A stretch of DNA of 64,000 nt from Vreelandella nanhaiensis (GCF_003990185.1 NZ_RZHF01000022.1:56981-120980); one strand, 5' to 3'; positions 1 through 13,429 are shown, counted from the first letter of the stretch. Numbers and translations: made by a program. Notes: a model not told the origin generated them from the letters alone.

Positions 1-256
1 CGAGCGCGCCTTAAGCGAGATGCGCCCCGACATCTGGTTTACGGCACTGCGGGCGGAAGATACCCCCGAACGCGCTAAAATGCAGCCCGTTAGCCGTAAT
101 AGCGATGGCTTGGTGAAGGTGGCTCCGCTGCTTCACTGGAGCGCTAAGGACATGTACCAGTACCTGCAGGCGCATGGGCTGCCCAATAATTTCGACTACT
201 TTGACCCCACCAAAGTAGAGGAAAAACGTGAATGCGGTCTGCATTTGCAGCACTAG
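1..256 (+). CDS. cysH: Phosphoadenosine/adenosine phosphosulfate reductase, C-terminal fragment
   Basis: Only the last 84 codons are inside the window; the frame is open from base 2 and the start lies upstream. The enzyme reduces (P)APS to sulfite with thioredoxin in cytoplasmic sulfate assimilation. The C-terminus carries the family's catalytic ECGLH motif, ending ECGLHLQH, preceded by a helix typical of the fold (HWSAKDMYQYLQAHGLP). No Cys-Cys or CxxC cluster ligand typical of the [4Fe-4S] APS-reductase type is visible in this fragment, where the second pair would be expected, so a PAPS-type enzyme is more likely. This is inference, because the N-terminal half is missing. It ends 117 bp before the convergent cysB gene, an arrangement also known from Pseudomonas. 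Confidence 0.9.
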   Translation, partial: ERALSEMRPDIWFTALRAEDTPERAKMQPVSRNSDGLVKVAPLLHWSAKDMYQYLQAHGLPNNFDYFDPTKVEEKRECGLHLQH

Positions 257-373
257 GCATCGTTCGTTCGCGTTACCTTCATTTCCGGGCAATCTATTCT
301 TGATCGTTTTATCGCCAGCTTGCTGCCTACACGGCTGGCGATAAGATGGGGCAACACCAGCTTGCTGGCTGAA

Positions 374-1666
<1,293 letters not shown>

Positions 1667-1990
1667 ATGGCTAATAATGTTGATGTCACTAACGCCAATT
1701 TTGAGCAAGAAGTCCTCAATGCCGAACAGCCTGTCCTGCTGAAGTTTTGGGCACCCTGGTGTGGCCCGTGTAAAGTCATGGCCCCTGTTGTTGATGAAGT
1801 AGCTGCCGAGCGAGGCGATAATCTGAAGGTGGTGAGTGTAAACGTGGATGACGCACCGGAAATTGCCGCTGAGCAAGGCGTACGCGGCGTACCTACCGTT
1901 ATGCTGTTTAAGTCAGGCACCAAGGTCGCTTCACTGGTAGGCGCCCAATCCAAGTCTCAATTGACTCAGTTCATCGATCAAAACGCTTGA
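1667..1990 (+). CDS. trxA: Thioredoxin 1
   Basis: A 107-residue thioredoxin with the classic active site WCGPCK (Cys32 and Cys35) and the cis-proline segment GVPTVM near residue 75. It is a cytosolic disulfide reductant and would donate electrons to PAPS reductase (cysH is 1.4 kb away), ribonucleotide reductase and peroxiredoxins. The ATG has a good Shine-Dalgarno sequence, GGGAG six bases upstream. It is monocistronic: cysB is divergent and the downstream gene is convergent. A perfect GC-rich hairpin follows 9 bp after the stop codon. Confidence 0.97.
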   Translation: MANNVDVTNANFEQEVLNAEQPVLLKFWAPWCGPCKVMAPVVDEVAAERGDNLKVVSVNVDDAPEIAAEQGVRGVPTVMLFKSGTKVASLVGAQSKSQLTQFIDQNA

Positions 1991-1998
1991 TGAATATG

Positions 1999-2025
1999 AC
2001 CACCGCCGGCAGGGCCGGCGGTGGT
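1999..2025. terminator. GC-rich hairpin between trxA and the AI-2E family gene
   Basis: A perfect 12-bp inverted repeat (ACCACCGCCGGC and its complement) with a 3-base loop lies between convergent genes. There is no T tract on either side, so it may stop transcription only weakly or protect the trxA mRNA 3' end. The hairpin is seen directly; the role is inferred. Confidence 0.6.
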
Positions 2026-2032
2026 TGCCCGC

Positions 2033-3178
2033 CTAGTTATCCTCTTGCTTAAAACGCCCAGTCTGGTCTTCATTATTACGCTTCCATGGCGCACGCCCGG
2101 CATCTCGTTTGCTTAAATAGCGGCCAGTGCGGTGCTTTCCTGGGCCTAGAAAATGAGCGATCCAACGCGTTTGAGGATGGCTATCCAGCGCAATTTTGAG
2201 CGTCATTGTCAGCACCACTGATAGCAGCATCCCCGCAGCACCAAAAATCCAACCCCATACTACCAGGGATAAAAAGGCTACAAACGTGGAAAGTCCCAGC
2301 GCTTGCCCCATTACCCGCGGTTCAATCAGATTGCCCAGCACAAAGTTGATGACCAGATAGGCCGAGGCCAATAGCAGCGCCTGAAACACACCGCCGTCCT
2401 GAGCCACCAGCAACAGTAGCACAGGGGGAATAGCGGCCAGGGCCGAGCCGATATTGGGAATAAAGTTAAGCCCAAATGCCAGCACCCCCCAGAGCAGCGG
2501 AAAATCCACGCCCACAATAACGCATGAGAGCCAGATCAATACGCCGGTAGCCAGGCTGATGACCGTTTTAACAGCCAGGTAGCGTTTTAGAGTTAAACTG
2601 AATTCGCTAAATCGCTTTAAGCTGGGCGCCGGATTTTCCAGAGCACGCGAAACCTTCTGGCGAAAATTAAGCGTTTCAAACAGCATGAAGATAACCAGCA
2701 ATCCCACAATGATGCTTTGCTTCACCAGATTGCCAAGCTCCCCCAGTAGCGTCGCCACCCAAGAAGAGCCCTCCTCATCCATTTCAAAGGCTGCGCTAAG
2801 CTCATCAGGGTCAACGGCAAAACCATGCATGGCCAGCGTATTGAGTAAATCCCAGTAGTATTCGTACAGCCGAGCCTGAATATCCGGTAATGCCGCCACA
2901 AAGGTACTGAAGCTATTAACCACCAGAACGCCGATCAGTGATAAAAAGACCAGTAAAAAAACCAATGTAAAAAGAGCTGATGCTCGCATGCTCAAGCCAC
3001 AGCGATGCAGCCACTGCACGGGGGCCGTACAGACCACGGCGATAAACACCGCCAGCAAGAGAGGCACAAGAAGATCCGCGCCAGCCTTCATTCCCGCCAC
3101 AATAACCACCAAGGCCGCGAGTGCCAAGGTAGAATTCAAGGGAAGACTTCGATAATCCTCATCCGACAGTTTTGTCAT
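2033..3178 (-). CDS. AI-2E family transporter (PerM-like membrane protein)
   Basis: A 381-residue polytopic inner-membrane protein of the AI-2E/PerM family. About eight hydrophobic segments are visible: a pair near residues 15-50, another near 63-95, one near 155-170, then a C-terminal block from about 205 to 330 with the family segment GNLIEPRVMGQALGLSTFVA. Members are variously assigned to autoinducer-2 export, Na+/H+ exchange or general permease roles; sequence alone does not separate these. The last 40 residues are hydrophilic and highly basic (R/K-rich), probably cytoplasmic. It is convergent with trxA and divergent from the SIMPL-domain gene. Confidence 0.85.
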   Translation of the reverse strand: MTKLSDEDYRSLPLNSTLALAALVVIVAGMKAGADLLVPLLLAVFIAVVCTAPVQWLHRCGLSMRASALFTLVFLLVFLSLIGVLVVNSFSTFVAALPDIQARLYEYYWDLLNTLAMHGFAVDPDELSAAFEMDEEGSSWVATLLGELGNLVKQSIIVGLLVIFMLFETLNFRQKVSRALENPAPSLKRFSEFSLTLKRYLAVKTVISLATGVLIWLSCVIVGVDFPLLWGVLAFGLNFIPNIGSALAAIPPVLLLLVAQDGGVFQALLLASAYLVINFVLGNLIEPRVMGQALGLSTFVAFLSLVVWGWIFGAAGMLLSVVLTMTLKIALDSHPQTRWIAHFLGPGKHRTGRYLSKRDAGRAPWKRNNEDQTGRFKQEDN

Positions 3179-3359
3179 AGCCCCACCCTTTGCCAGTTAT
3201 CCGTACATAATGGCTGCAATATACACATTGCACAAACCATGCAAGCAATAAGCAACTGTTTTACGGTGCCTCTTTGGTAATGAACTTTCCTTTACAGGGC
3301 TATTCCAAGCAACGTCTACACTGGTTAACGTACGTCTTTATTTACCAAGGAAATCCTCT

Positions 3360-5403
<2,044 letters not shown>

Positions 5404-5602
5404 TTATTCCTTGGCCTGAATTCAGTTAAACACGGCGCCAAGCGCCAGTCTCAAAGGCGTCTATTGTAGGCAAAAGCGCGGCAAGGGGCCATGGGGTTAG
5501 CGCCACAGGCTTCTCCGCTGCCCCATCAAAAGGTGGTAAAGTGCGCGCCGAGTTGTAATCCAACGTCTCTTTCTTTCGATTAATCAGCATGACAAGGAGG
5601 AT

Positions 5603-6859
5603 ATGCCCGTGAGCACATCACAAGGCGCATTCGGATGGTGGCGTCGTATTGCGCTATGGAAAAAAATTCTTGCTGGCTTGGCGCTAGGCATACTAGCCGG
5701 GGCTTTATTGAGTGGAAATGCCAGCATATTCAAGCCGCTAGGCGATATCTTCATTAACGCCATCATGATGCTGATCGTGCCGCTGGTATTTTCAACACTG
5801 GTGGTGGGGATTACTTCCATGCGCGACCCGCAGAAGATGGGTCGCATAGGCGCGCGCACCATTGGTCTTTACCTGTTGACAACTGCATTTGCAATCAGCA
5901 TTGGCCTGCTGCTCTCCACGTTGCTGCAACCTGGCGCCGGCGTTGACATAAGCTTTGACGGTAGTGTCAATGCAAACGAGGCGCCTACACTGGCGTCCAT
6001 CTTGATTAATCTGGTGCCACGTAACCCGATTGATGCGCTCGCCAACGGCAATATCCTGCAGATTATCGTGTTCGCGATTGGCCTAGGCATTTCGCTTACT
6101 TTGGTAGGTGAGAAAGGCGAGCCGCTGGTCACCGTTTTCGACAGCTTTGCCGAAGCGATGTACAAGCTTACCGGCATCGTAATGGCATTTGCGCCCTTTG
6201 GGGTATTTGGCCTGATGGCGCATATTTCCGGCCAATACGGCCTGGAAATACTCCTGCCACTCGCCAAGCTGATTGGCGTGGTGTATCTCGCCTGCACGCT
6301 GCACGTACTGGTGGTTTACTCAGGCTTTATCAGCTTTTTGGGACGGCTTAACCCGATGCGTTATCTAAAGGGCAGCCTGGATGCCATGATGATCGCGTTC
6401 TCCTCCGCCTCATCGGCTGGTTCACTGCCGGTATCAATTCGCTGTGCACAGAAGAATCTGGGCGTTTCCGAAGGGGTATCGAGCTTTGTGTTGCCGGTCG
6501 GAGCTACCATTAATATGGATGGCACAGCGCTTTACCAAGGGGTGGTAGTGCTGTTTATCGCCCAAATGTTGGGCGTCGATTTGACGCTGGTCGACTACGG
6601 CATGATCGTGGCAACCGGCACGCTTGCCTCTATTGGAACCGCTGGCGTACCTGGCGCGGGGCTTATTATGCTGTCGATCGTCATGGCGCAGATTGGCCTG
6701 CCCCTGGAGGCCATCGCAGTCGTGGCAGGGATTGATCGAATTCTGGATATGGCGCGCACCAGCGTTAACGTGGCAGGCGATATCATGGTGACCACGCTGG
6801 TCGGCAAAAGCGAAGGTGAATTGAACCTGGATATTTATAACGCCGACAACAAGGTTTAA
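5603..6859 (+). CDS. sstT: Serine/threonine:Na+ symporter SstT
   Basis: A 418-residue inner-membrane transporter of the dicarboxylate/amino acid:cation symporter family. Diagnostic elements are the serine-rich reentrant loop SSASSAGSLPVS (from residue 267) and the cation-site motif NMDGTAL (304-310). A basic, tryptophan-containing N-terminus (WWRRIALWKKILAG) precedes the first membrane segment, as in SstT. The ATG is preceded by AAGGAGG at near-ideal spacing. Being divergent from serS makes a serine connection natural, but substrate assignment rests on family resemblance. A terminator hairpin follows. Confidence 0.92.
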   Translation: MPVSTSQGAFGWWRRIALWKKILAGLALGILAGALLSGNASIFKPLGDIFINAIMMLIVPLVFSTLVVGITSMRDPQKMGRIGARTIGLYLLTTAFAISIGLLLSTLLQPGAGVDISFDGSVNANEAPTLASILINLVPRNPIDALANGNILQIIVFAIGLGISLTLVGEKGEPLVTVFDSFAEAMYKLTGIVMAFAPFGVFGLMAHISGQYGLEILLPLAKLIGVVYLACTLHVLVVYSGFISFLGRLNPMRYLKGSLDAMMIAFSSASSAGSLPVSIRCAQKNLGVSEGVSSFVLPVGATINMDGTALYQGVVVLFIAQMLGVDLTLVDYGMIVATGTLASIGTAGVPGAGLIMLSIVMAQIGLPLEAIAVVAGIDRILDMARTSVNVAGDIMVTTLVGKSEGELNLDIYNADNKV

Positions 6860-6894
6860 TAGCTATCGCAAAATAGCGACAGCAAGAGCCAACA

Positions 6895-6926
6895 TGCCCT
6901 GAAACAGCTCACGTTTCAGGGCATTT
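6895..6926 (+). terminator. Rho-independent terminator after sstT
   Basis: A perfect 11-bp stem (TGCCCTGAAAC with its complement) and 7-base loop are followed by a short TTT run, 35 bp after the sstT stop codon and before the DUF4202 gene. Confidence 0.7.
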
Positions 6927-6949
6927 ACGATCATAATGAGGAGCGCCCA

Positions 6950-7531
6950 ATGACCAACCGCCTTGAACAGGTAATCAACGCACTCGACCACCTTCACGGC
7001 GAAGACCCGCAGCACGTTGATCTAGACGGTGAGCCGATCGCAGCAGAGCTTCTGTATGCCCAGCGCATGAGCACTTTGCTTGCCACGCTCAACCAGGCGC
7101 CTGGCGAGTGTCTGCAAATTGCCGTTCGCGCCCAGCACCTACAGCGCTGGCAGGTGCCTCGCGACGCGTATCCTGAAGGCCGTGTGGGCTACTTGACCTG
7201 GCGACGCGATCAGGGGATTCGTGCGGGGGATACCGTCGCCCAGCTAATGAACGAAGCAGGCTATTCTGCTGAAGATACCCAGCGGGTGGCCACGCTGATC
7301 AATAAGAAAGGCTTGGGCCGCGACCCGGACGTGCAGGCACTTGAAGACTGCGCCTGCCTGGTATTCCTGGAAAACTACTTTGCCGATTTCTCGCGCAAGG
7401 TCGAACACGACCATATGCTGCGGATTATTCAAAAAACCTGGCGCAAGATGTCACCTCAAGCCCACGAACTGGCGCTTACCTTACCGATGTCTGATGACTC
7501 TGCTGCCCTGGTTAAAGAAGCGCTAAGCTAA
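6950..7531 (+). CDS. DUF4202 family protein
   Basis: A 193-residue soluble protein recognised as DUF4202: conserved segments are HLHGEDPQ near the start, ELLYAQRM, VRAQHLQRWQVPRD, YLTWRR and the DCACLVFLENYF block. Function is unknown. The many conserved acidic and histidine residues would suit a metal or nucleotide-binding helical fold, but that is speculation. There is no signal peptide or membrane segment. It sits between the sstT terminator and the ydiJ-like gene on the same strand (89-bp gap), with GAGG upstream of the ATG. Confidence 0.8.
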   Translation: MTNRLEQVINALDHLHGEDPQHVDLDGEPIAAELLYAQRMSTLLATLNQAPGECLQIAVRAQHLQRWQVPRDAYPEGRVGYLTWRRDQGIRAGDTVAQLMNEAGYSAEDTQRVATLINKKGLGRDPDVQALEDCACLVFLENYFADFSRKVEHDHMLRIIQKTWRKMSPQAHELALTLPMSDDSAALVKEALS

Positions 7532-7620
7532 GCAACTGGGCGCAAGGTGCAGCTAAACAGGCGCTGAGGTAAAGTAGCGCTCTTTCTTTTGATGCCCCAG
7601 CAATAATGGCCTGAACGAAT

Positions 7621-10600
7621 ATGATTGCATCCCTGGACTCGCGTACCGCCCCCTTTGAATGCCTGGGCTCCCCTTATCTGCGATTTCTGGAAGCCTTGAA
7701 AGCACGCGGCTTCGAGGGCGAAATTGCCCCGGATTACGCTCAGCGTACGGTGCTGGCCACCGATAACTCGCTCTATCAGCGTTTGCCTCAGGCCGCCGTA
7801 TTTCCTCGCCATGCAGAAGATCTGAAGCGTTTGGCCAAGCTGGCAGCCGAAACCCTTTACCGCGACGTGGTGTTAACCCCACGCGGCGGCGGCACCGGCA
7901 CCAACGGCCAGTCGCTGACCGACGGGATCGTGGTGGATGTCTCGCGGCACATGAACCGAATTCTGGACATCGACGTTGAAAACCGCCGGGTACGGGTTCA
8001 GGCCGGGGTGGTTAAAGATCAACTCAACGCGGCGCTCAAACCTCACGGCCTCTTTTTTGCCCCTGAACTATCCACCTCCAACCGGGCCACGATTGGGGGA
8101 ATGATTTCGACCGATGCCAGTGGCCAGGGCAGCTGCGCCTATGGCAAAACCCGTGACCACGTACTGGAACTGGATACCGTGCTATTGGGCGGTCAGCACC
8201 TGCATAGCCGCGCGTTAACATCAGACGAAGAGCAGGCAGCGCGACAGCAGAAAGGCTTACTTGGCCGAGTACATACGACAGCCGCCGACATTATCGACCA
8301 CCAGCGTGAATTGATTGAGGCGACCTTTCCACCGCTGAACCGCTGTCTGACCGGTTACGATCTGGCCCACCTGCGCGATGAGGCGGGAAAACTTAACCTC
8401 AATAGTTTGCTGTGTGGATCGGAGGGCTCACTGGGTTTTCTTAACGAAGCCGTACTCAATGTGCTGCCAATTCCCAAACATGCCACGCTGGTCAATATAC
8501 GCTACTCAAGCTTTATGGATGCCCTGCGCGATGCCAAGGCGCTGATGGCGAATGCTAAACCCATCTCGATTGAAACCATCGATGACACGGTGCTCACGCT
8601 TGCCATGGCAGATTTTGTCTGGGATGGCGTAGCGGACTTTTTCCCGAAGGGCGAAACGCCCATTCGCGGCATTAACCTGATCGAGTTCAACGATGACGAC
8701 CCCGAGGTGCTGGCCGAACGGGTAGCCGCCTTTACCCATCACCTGGCGCAGGATACGACCGTCGCCCGGCTTGGCTATACTCTGGCAGAGGGGCGCGAGC
8801 AGATCACCAGCGTCTATGCCATGCGCAAGCGCTCGGTGGGTTTGCTGGGTAATGTGCAGGGCGAAAAACGCCCGCTGCCGTTTGTGGAAGATACCGCTGT
8901 CCCACCCGAGCACCTGGCCGACTTTATTGCCGAGTTCCGCGCGGCGCTGGATGCTCGCGGGCTCGCCTATGGCATGTTCGGCCATGTAGATGCTGGCGTT
9001 CTCCACGTGCGCCCCGCCCTAGATATGAAAGACCCTACCCAAGAAGCTTTGATACGGGAAATCTCCGACGAAGTGGCCGCGCTGACGCAAAAATATGGCG
9101 GCCTGTTATGGGGGGAGCATGGTAAGGGCGTGCGTTCCGAGTACGCGCCTAAATTCTTTGGTTCGCTGTACCCCAGCCTACAGCGAGTAAAAGCCGCTTT
9201 TGATCCGTACAACCAGCTCAACCCCGGCAAGATTGCGTCAGCAGCAGATAACGCTGAACTGATCGCCAAAGATAGCGATCCTGACCTACTCACCATCGAT
9301 GGCGTGCCCATGCGCGGCCAGCTAGACCGCACCATTGATGAGCGTGCCTGGCAAGCCTATGACGCGGCGGTGTACTGCAACGGCAACGGCGCCTGTTATA
9401 ACTACGATGTGGACGACCCTATGTGCCCCTCGTGGAAGGCGACCCGTGACCGCATTCACTCACCCAAGGGGCGCGCCAGCCTGATCCGCGAGTGGCTGCG
9501 TCTGCAGTCTCAGGCGGGGATCGACGTGGTAGAGGAATCTCGTAAAAAGAAAGCCGAGCGTACCTGGGGGTTCGTGAAAAGCTTCCCTCAGCGAGTTGCC
9601 AATACATTCAGCCGCCAGCAGCATCATGACTACTCTCATCAAGTGTATGAGGCCATGGCGGGTTGCCTGGCGTGTAAGTCCTGTGCCGGTCAATGTCCGA
9701 TCAAGGTCAACGTGCCGCAGTTCCGCTCGCAGTTTCTCGAGGTCTACCACGGGCGCTACCTTCGCCCGCTGCGCGACTACGTGATTGGCGGCACTGAGTT
9801 CATGCTGCCGACCCTCGCCAAAGCGGCGCCGCTGTATAACGCGTTGATGGGCCAACGCTGGGTTGAACAGCTGATGCGCCGCACACTGGGCATGAGTGAT
9901 TCGCCCCTGGTTTCCCGCGCCAGCGTGAAAAAGCAGCTGCGCGCCTGGGGCGTGGCCGAAGCTACGCCAACTTCGCTTGCCCTGCTTACTGAGGCGCAGC
10001 GCGCTCACAGCGTGATCATTGTTCAGGATGCCTTTACGACTCACTTTGAAGCCAAGCTGGTCATGGACATAGTAGAGCTGTTGTCACGCTTGAACCTGCG
10101 GGTCTTTGTCATGCCCTTTAGCGCCAACGGCAAACCGCTCCATGTACAGGGGTTCCTAGGAGCCTTTGAGCGCACGGCGGAAAAACAGGCTAAACGGCTG
10201 CGGGCGTTACAGGAGTTTGGAGTGCCTATGGTGGGCATCGACCCAGCCATGACGCTGGCCTACCGCCAGGAGTACGTAAAAGCACTGGGTGCAGAGAAGG
10301 TACCCGACGTGCTGATGCTGCAGGAGTGGTTGATAACCCGCACGGCAGCCCTACCGCCTGGCTTGCTGAAGTTGGTCGACCCCGGCTTCAGGTTGCTCTC
10401 TCACTGTACCGAAAAAACCAACGCGCCGGGCAGCCCCAAGGCGTGGCAACAGGTGTTTGCCGCCTTTGGGCTAACGCTTGAACTGGTGAATACCGGCTGT
10501 TGCGGCATGTCCGGTACCTACGGCCATGAAACCCGCAACGCCGAGACCTCCAAGACTATCTACGCCCAGTCCTGGCAGCCTCAGGTGGAAGCCGAAGAGA

Positions 10601-10725
10601 ACGCGAACAGGCTGCTGGCTACCGGCTACTCCTGCCGTAGCCAGGTAAAGCGGTTTTCGGACCAGGCACTCCCCCACCCGTTGCAGGCACTGCTTGAAGT
10701 CCTGCGCAGTGCCGGCAGTCAGTAA
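7621..10725 (+). CDS. ydiJ: FAD-linked (Fe-S) oxidoreductase, YdiJ/D-2-hydroxyglutarate dehydrogenase type
   Basis: A 1034-residue three-part dehydrogenase. An N-terminal FAD-binding type 4 domain carries TPRGGGTGTNGQ (86-97) and the segment NRATIGGMISTDASGQG. An FAD-oxidase C-terminal domain extends to about residue 560. Fe-S regions follow: Cys586, Cys592 and Cys602 in one group, then CLACKSCAGQC with Cys682, 685, 688 and 692. A CCG-type domain ends with GCCGMSGTYGHE (Cys960-Cys961). Family members oxidise D-2-hydroxy acids, and YdiJ has been associated with D-2-hydroxyglutarate, a by-product of SerA in serine synthesis; the nearby serS/sstT fits but proves nothing. Glycolate or D-lactate are alternative substrates. 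Confidence 0.88.
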   Translation: MIASLDSRTAPFECLGSPYLRFLEALKARGFEGEIAPDYAQRTVLATDNSLYQRLPQAAVFPRHAEDLKRLAKLAAETLYRDVVLTPRGGGTGTNGQSLTDGIVVDVSRHMNRILDIDVENRRVRVQAGVVKDQLNAALKPHGLFFAPELSTSNRATIGGMISTDASGQGSCAYGKTRDHVLELDTVLLGGQHLHSRALTSDEEQAARQQKGLLGRVHTTAADIIDHQRELIEATFPPLNRCLTGYDLAHLRDEAGKLNLNSLLCGSEGSLGFLNEAVLNVLPIPKHATLVNIRYSSFMDALRDAKALMANAKPISIETIDDTVLTLAMADFVWDGVADFFPKGETPIRGINLIEFNDDDPEVLAERVAAFTHHLAQDTTVARLGYTLAEGREQITSVYAMRKRSVGLLGNVQGEKRPLPFVEDTAVPPEHLADFIAEFRAALDARGLAYGMFGHVDAGVLHVRPALDMKDPTQEALIREISDEVAALTQKYGGLLWGEHGKGVRSEYAPKFFGSLYPSLQRVKAAFDPYNQLNPGKIASAADNAELIAKDSDPDLLTIDGVPMRGQLDRTIDERAWQAYDAAVYCNGNGACYNYDVDDPMCPSWKATRDRIHSPKGRASLIREWLRLQSQAGIDVVEESRKKKAERTWGFVKSFPQRVANTFSRQQHHDYSHQVYEAMAGCLACKSCAGQCPIKVNVPQFRSQFLEVYHGRYLRPLRDYVIGGTEFMLPTLAKAAPLYNALMGQRWVEQLMRRTLGMSDSPLVSRASVKKQLRAWGVAEATPTSLALLTEAQRAHSVIIVQDAFTTHFEAKLVMDIVELLSRLNLRVFVMPFSANGKPLHVQGFLGAFERTAEKQAKRLRALQEFGVPMVGIDPAMTLAYRQEYVKALGAEKVPDVLMLQEWLITRTAALPPGLLKLVDPGFRLLSHCTEKTNAPGSPKAWQQVFAAFGLTLELVNTGCCGMSGTYGHETRNAETSKTIYAQSWQPQVEAEENANRLLATGYSCRSQVKRFSDQALPHPLQALLEVLRSAGSQ

Positions 10726-10744
10726 GGGCCGTTTTAAAAGGGGA

Positions 10745-11557
10745 TTAGAAAAAGAGCTTTTTAAGCGCCTCGCCTGGATCGGCCTGGCGCATAAAGGCTT
10801 CGCCTACCAAAAAGCTATTTACCTGATGGTCACGCATCAGCTGCACATCGTCTCGGGTATGGATACCCGATTCGGTAATCACGGTAACGCCTTGTGGAAT
10901 TTGTGAAAGAAGATCCAGCGTGGTGTTCAAGCTGGTATCAAAGGTATGCAGGTTCCGGTTATTAATCCCTACCAGTGCCAAATCAAGTTTCAGCGCCCGG
11001 CTCAGCTCATCGGCATCGTGTACTTCTACCAGTACATCCATTCCCAGCTGATTGGCCTGCTGGTGCAGGTCTCGCAGCTTGGCATCATCCAGCGCGGCCA
11101 CAATCAGCAAGATGCAGTCGGCACCAATGGCTCGCGCCTCACAAACCTGATAGCCGTGGGTAATAAAATCCTTGCGAATAACCGGCAGCTCACACGCATC
11201 ACGTGCAGCAATCAGGTAATCTTCATGGCCCTGGAAAAAGTCAGCATCGGTTAATACCGAAAGGCATGCAGCGCCGCCATGGGCGTAGCTTCTGGCAATA
11301 TCAGCGGGGTGAAACTCTTCGCGGATCACGCCTTTAGAAGGAGAAGCTTTTTTAACTTCCGCGATAACCGCCGGATCACCTGCCGCAATACGTCGATCAA
11401 GCGCCCTGATAAAACCACGAGGCGCGCTCTGCCTGTCAGCAAGCGCGATCAGGTCCGTTTCTGGAACCGCCTGACGCCGCTCGGCGACCTCTTGATCCTT
11501 GCGCGCTAGAATCTGCGTTAAAATGGTAGGGGTTGCCTGTTGAGTCATAGCGGTCAC
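10745..11557 (-). CDS. trpC: Indole-3-glycerol phosphate synthase
   Basis: A 270-residue TIM-barrel enzyme of tryptophan synthesis that closes CdRP to indole-3-glycerol phosphate. Catalytic-region motifs are [25 protein letters not shown] and ITESGI. It is monofunctional, without a fused TrpF. The start is a GTG overlapping the trpD TGA by four bases, with an ATG three codons later as an alternative; both suit translational coupling. It is the last gene of the trpGDC unit and converges on the ydiJ-like gene. Confidence 0.97.
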   Translation of the reverse strand: MTAMTQQATPTILTQILARKDQEVAERRQAVPETDLIALADRQSAPRGFIRALDRRIAAGDPAVIAEVKKASPSKGVIREEFHPADIARSYAHGGAACLSVLTDADFFQGHEDYLIAARDACELPVIRKDFITHGYQVCEARAIGADCILLIVAALDDAKLRDLHQQANQLGMDVLVEVHDADELSRALKLDLALVGINNRNLHTFDTSLNTTLDLLSQIPQGVTVITESGIHTRDDVQLMRDHQVNSFLVGEAFMRQADPGEALKKLFF

Positions 11558-12576
11558 TTACTCTTAAAAACGCTGGTGAAGTGCGAAAGCTCTCTGAGCT
11601 TCTCAAGCGGTAATTTAGACGCCTGGGCATCCTGGGCGATCATGACGCCTTCTTTCAAAGTATCGGCGACGCCAGCACAATAAAGGGCGGCGCCTGCATT
11701 TAATGCCACCATATCGGCTGCTGGCCCTTCGCCACTCAATGCCGCCTTTACCAGCCGCAGGCTGTCCTCTGCATTGGCTGCCTTTAAGGTTGCCAGGCTC
11801 TGACGCTCAATTCCAAACTCTTCCGGCGAAACGGTGTACTGGGTAATCTCACCCTCTTTAAGTTCAGCCACCCGCGTCGGGGCTGCCAGGGAGATCTCGT
11901 CCAGTCCATCTTCTGAGTGAACAACCATGACGTGGCGACTGCCCAGCTTCTTCAATACCTCGGCCATCAACGGCACAAGCTCAGGCGCATAGACCCCCAC
12001 CACCTGATTAAGCGCGCCCGCCGGGTTGGTCAATGGCCCCAGGATATTAAACAGCGTGCGCACGCCCATTTCACGGCGCGGGCCAATGGCATGCCGCATC
12101 GCCGGGTGATGGTTAGGCGCAAACATGAAGCCCACCCCCACCTGCTCGATGCAGCGAGCCACCTGAACAGGTTTAAGGTCCAGATAAATACCTGCAATAT
12201 CAAAAAGGTCGGCGCTGCCAGATGAGGATGACACGCTGCGGTTACCGTGCTTGGCCACATGGGCGCCCGCCGCCGCCGCCACAAAGCTCGATGCGGTGGA
12301 TACATTAAAAAGATTGGCACCATCACCGCCGGTGCCCACGATATCGACGATATTTTCAGCATTAAGCTCAACACGTCGCATCAAATCACGCATTACCTGG
12401 GCGGCAGCACTAATCTCCACAGCGCTTTCACCTTTCATAGCAAGCCCCACCAGCAGGCCGCCCACTTGGGCATCGGTCGCTTCGCCAGTCATTATCTGGC
12501 GCATCAAGGCGTGCATAACATCGAAAGGGAGGTCTTCACGGTGTATCACCGCATTAATTGCATCTCGCATTTGCAT
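11554..12576 (-). CDS. trpD: Anthranilate phosphoribosyltransferase
   Basis: A class IV phosphoribosyltransferase joining anthranilate to PRPP. Signature segments are [19 protein letters not shown] (PRPP binding) and [15 protein letters not shown], followed by [20 protein letters not shown]. The chosen start gives 340 residues and begins [11 protein letters not shown], which lines up with the Pseudomonas N-terminus; the frame stays open to a TTG at 12612 that would add 12 residues, directly abutting the trpG stop. A second ATG two codons in is equally possible. It sits between trpG and trpC, same strand, tightly packed. Confidence 0.95.
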   Translation of the reverse strand: MQMRDAINAVIHREDLPFDVMHALMRQIMTGEATDAQVGGLLVGLAMKGESAVEISAAAQVMRDLMRRVELNAENIVDIVGTGGDGANLFNVSTASSFVAAAAGAHVAKHGNRSVSSSSGSADLFDIAGIYLDLKPVQVARCIEQVGVGFMFAPNHHPAMRHAIGPRREMGVRTLFNILGPLTNPAGALNQVVGVYAPELVPLMAEVLKKLGSRHVMVVHSEDGLDEISLAAPTRVAELKEGEITQYTVSPEEFGIERQSLATLKAANAEDSLRLVKAALSGEGPAADMVALNAGAALYCAGVADTLKEGVMIAQDAQASKLPLEKLRELSHFTSVFKSK

Positions 12577-12612
12577 GAGCAGAGGAGCCTCTAAAGCGTG
12601 TGAACCAGGCAA

Positions 12613-13203
12613 TCAGCCACGTTTCAAAAAATTAGCCAATAGCTCGTGGCCTTGGCGAGTCAGTATTGATTCAGGGTGAAACTGCACCCCTTCCACATCC
12701 AGTGTGCAGTGGCGTAGCCCCATGATCAAACCGGGGGTAACGTCATCGTCAGCGGTCCAGGCAGTTACTTCCAGGCAGTCAGGCAGCGTTTGTCTATCCA
12801 CTACCAGAGAGTGATAACGAGTGACTTCTACAGGGTTATGCAGGCCTTCAAATACGCCCTGATCAAGGTGTACAACCAACGACGTTTTACCATGCATTAC
12901 CTGGGGTGCGCGAACCACCTGACCACCAAACACTTGGCCAATTGCCTGGTGCCCAAGGCACACGCCCAAAATGGGCAGCCTACCTGCAAAGTGGCGAATA
13001 GCCGCCATGGAAATACCAGCTTCATCTGGCGTGCAAGGTCCTGGGGAAATCACCAGATGCGTTGGCGATAGCGCCTCGATCTCCTGAAGGCTGATCGCAT
13101 CGTTACGGTGCGTTACTACCTCCGCCCCCAATTCTCTTAAATATTGGACGATATTGAAGGTGAAGCTGTCATAATTATCCAGCATCAAGACTTTTTGAGC
13201 CAT
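12613..13203 (-). CDS. trpG: Anthranilate synthase glutaminase subunit
   Basis: A 196-residue class I glutamine amidotransferase that feeds ammonia to anthranilate synthase subunit TrpE. The nucleophile Cys82 lies in [11 protein letters not shown] and the catalytic pair His176/Glu178 in VQFHPES. The start [11 protein letters not shown] is typical. In many bacteria this protein doubles as PabA for folate synthesis. It heads trpG-trpD-trpC. Its synthase partner trpE is not in this window. Confidence 0.97.
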   Translation of the reverse strand: MAQKVLMLDNYDSFTFNIVQYLRELGAEVVTHRNDAISLQEIEALSPTHLVISPGPCTPDEAGISMAAIRHFAGRLPILGVCLGHQAIGQVFGGQVVRAPQVMHGKTSLVVHLDQGVFEGLHNPVEVTRYHSLVVDRQTLPDCLEVTAWTADDDVTPGLIMGLRHCTLDVEGVQFHPESILTRQGHELLANFLKRG

Positions 13204-13429
13204 AAGGTTCTGATTACCTTAACAGTTGCGTGGCAATCAATGGCATGTCACCCAGCCAGCTTACCCAGGTAGCTCATTGCTTGCTTTTTTACTTGGTAAC
13301 AGATGATTGTATCGCTAGGCGGGCTTAATCGCCACGCCCGCTGTGCTGTAACCAATTTTTTTACTGGATTAACGGTTTGCTCAACGCTGCACTATCTTGA
13401 ATAGCAGGTCTGTAAAACAGGAGCACAAC

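Noticed and set aside
8506..9006. A 166-codon antisense frame within the ydiJ-like gene.
   Set aside because: No recognisable protein features; explained by codon bias of the real gene.
13319..13341. GCGGGC/GCCCGC hairpin upstream of trpG as a tryptophan attenuator.
   Set aside because: No T tract follows on the minus strand and no Trp-rich leader peptide was identified.
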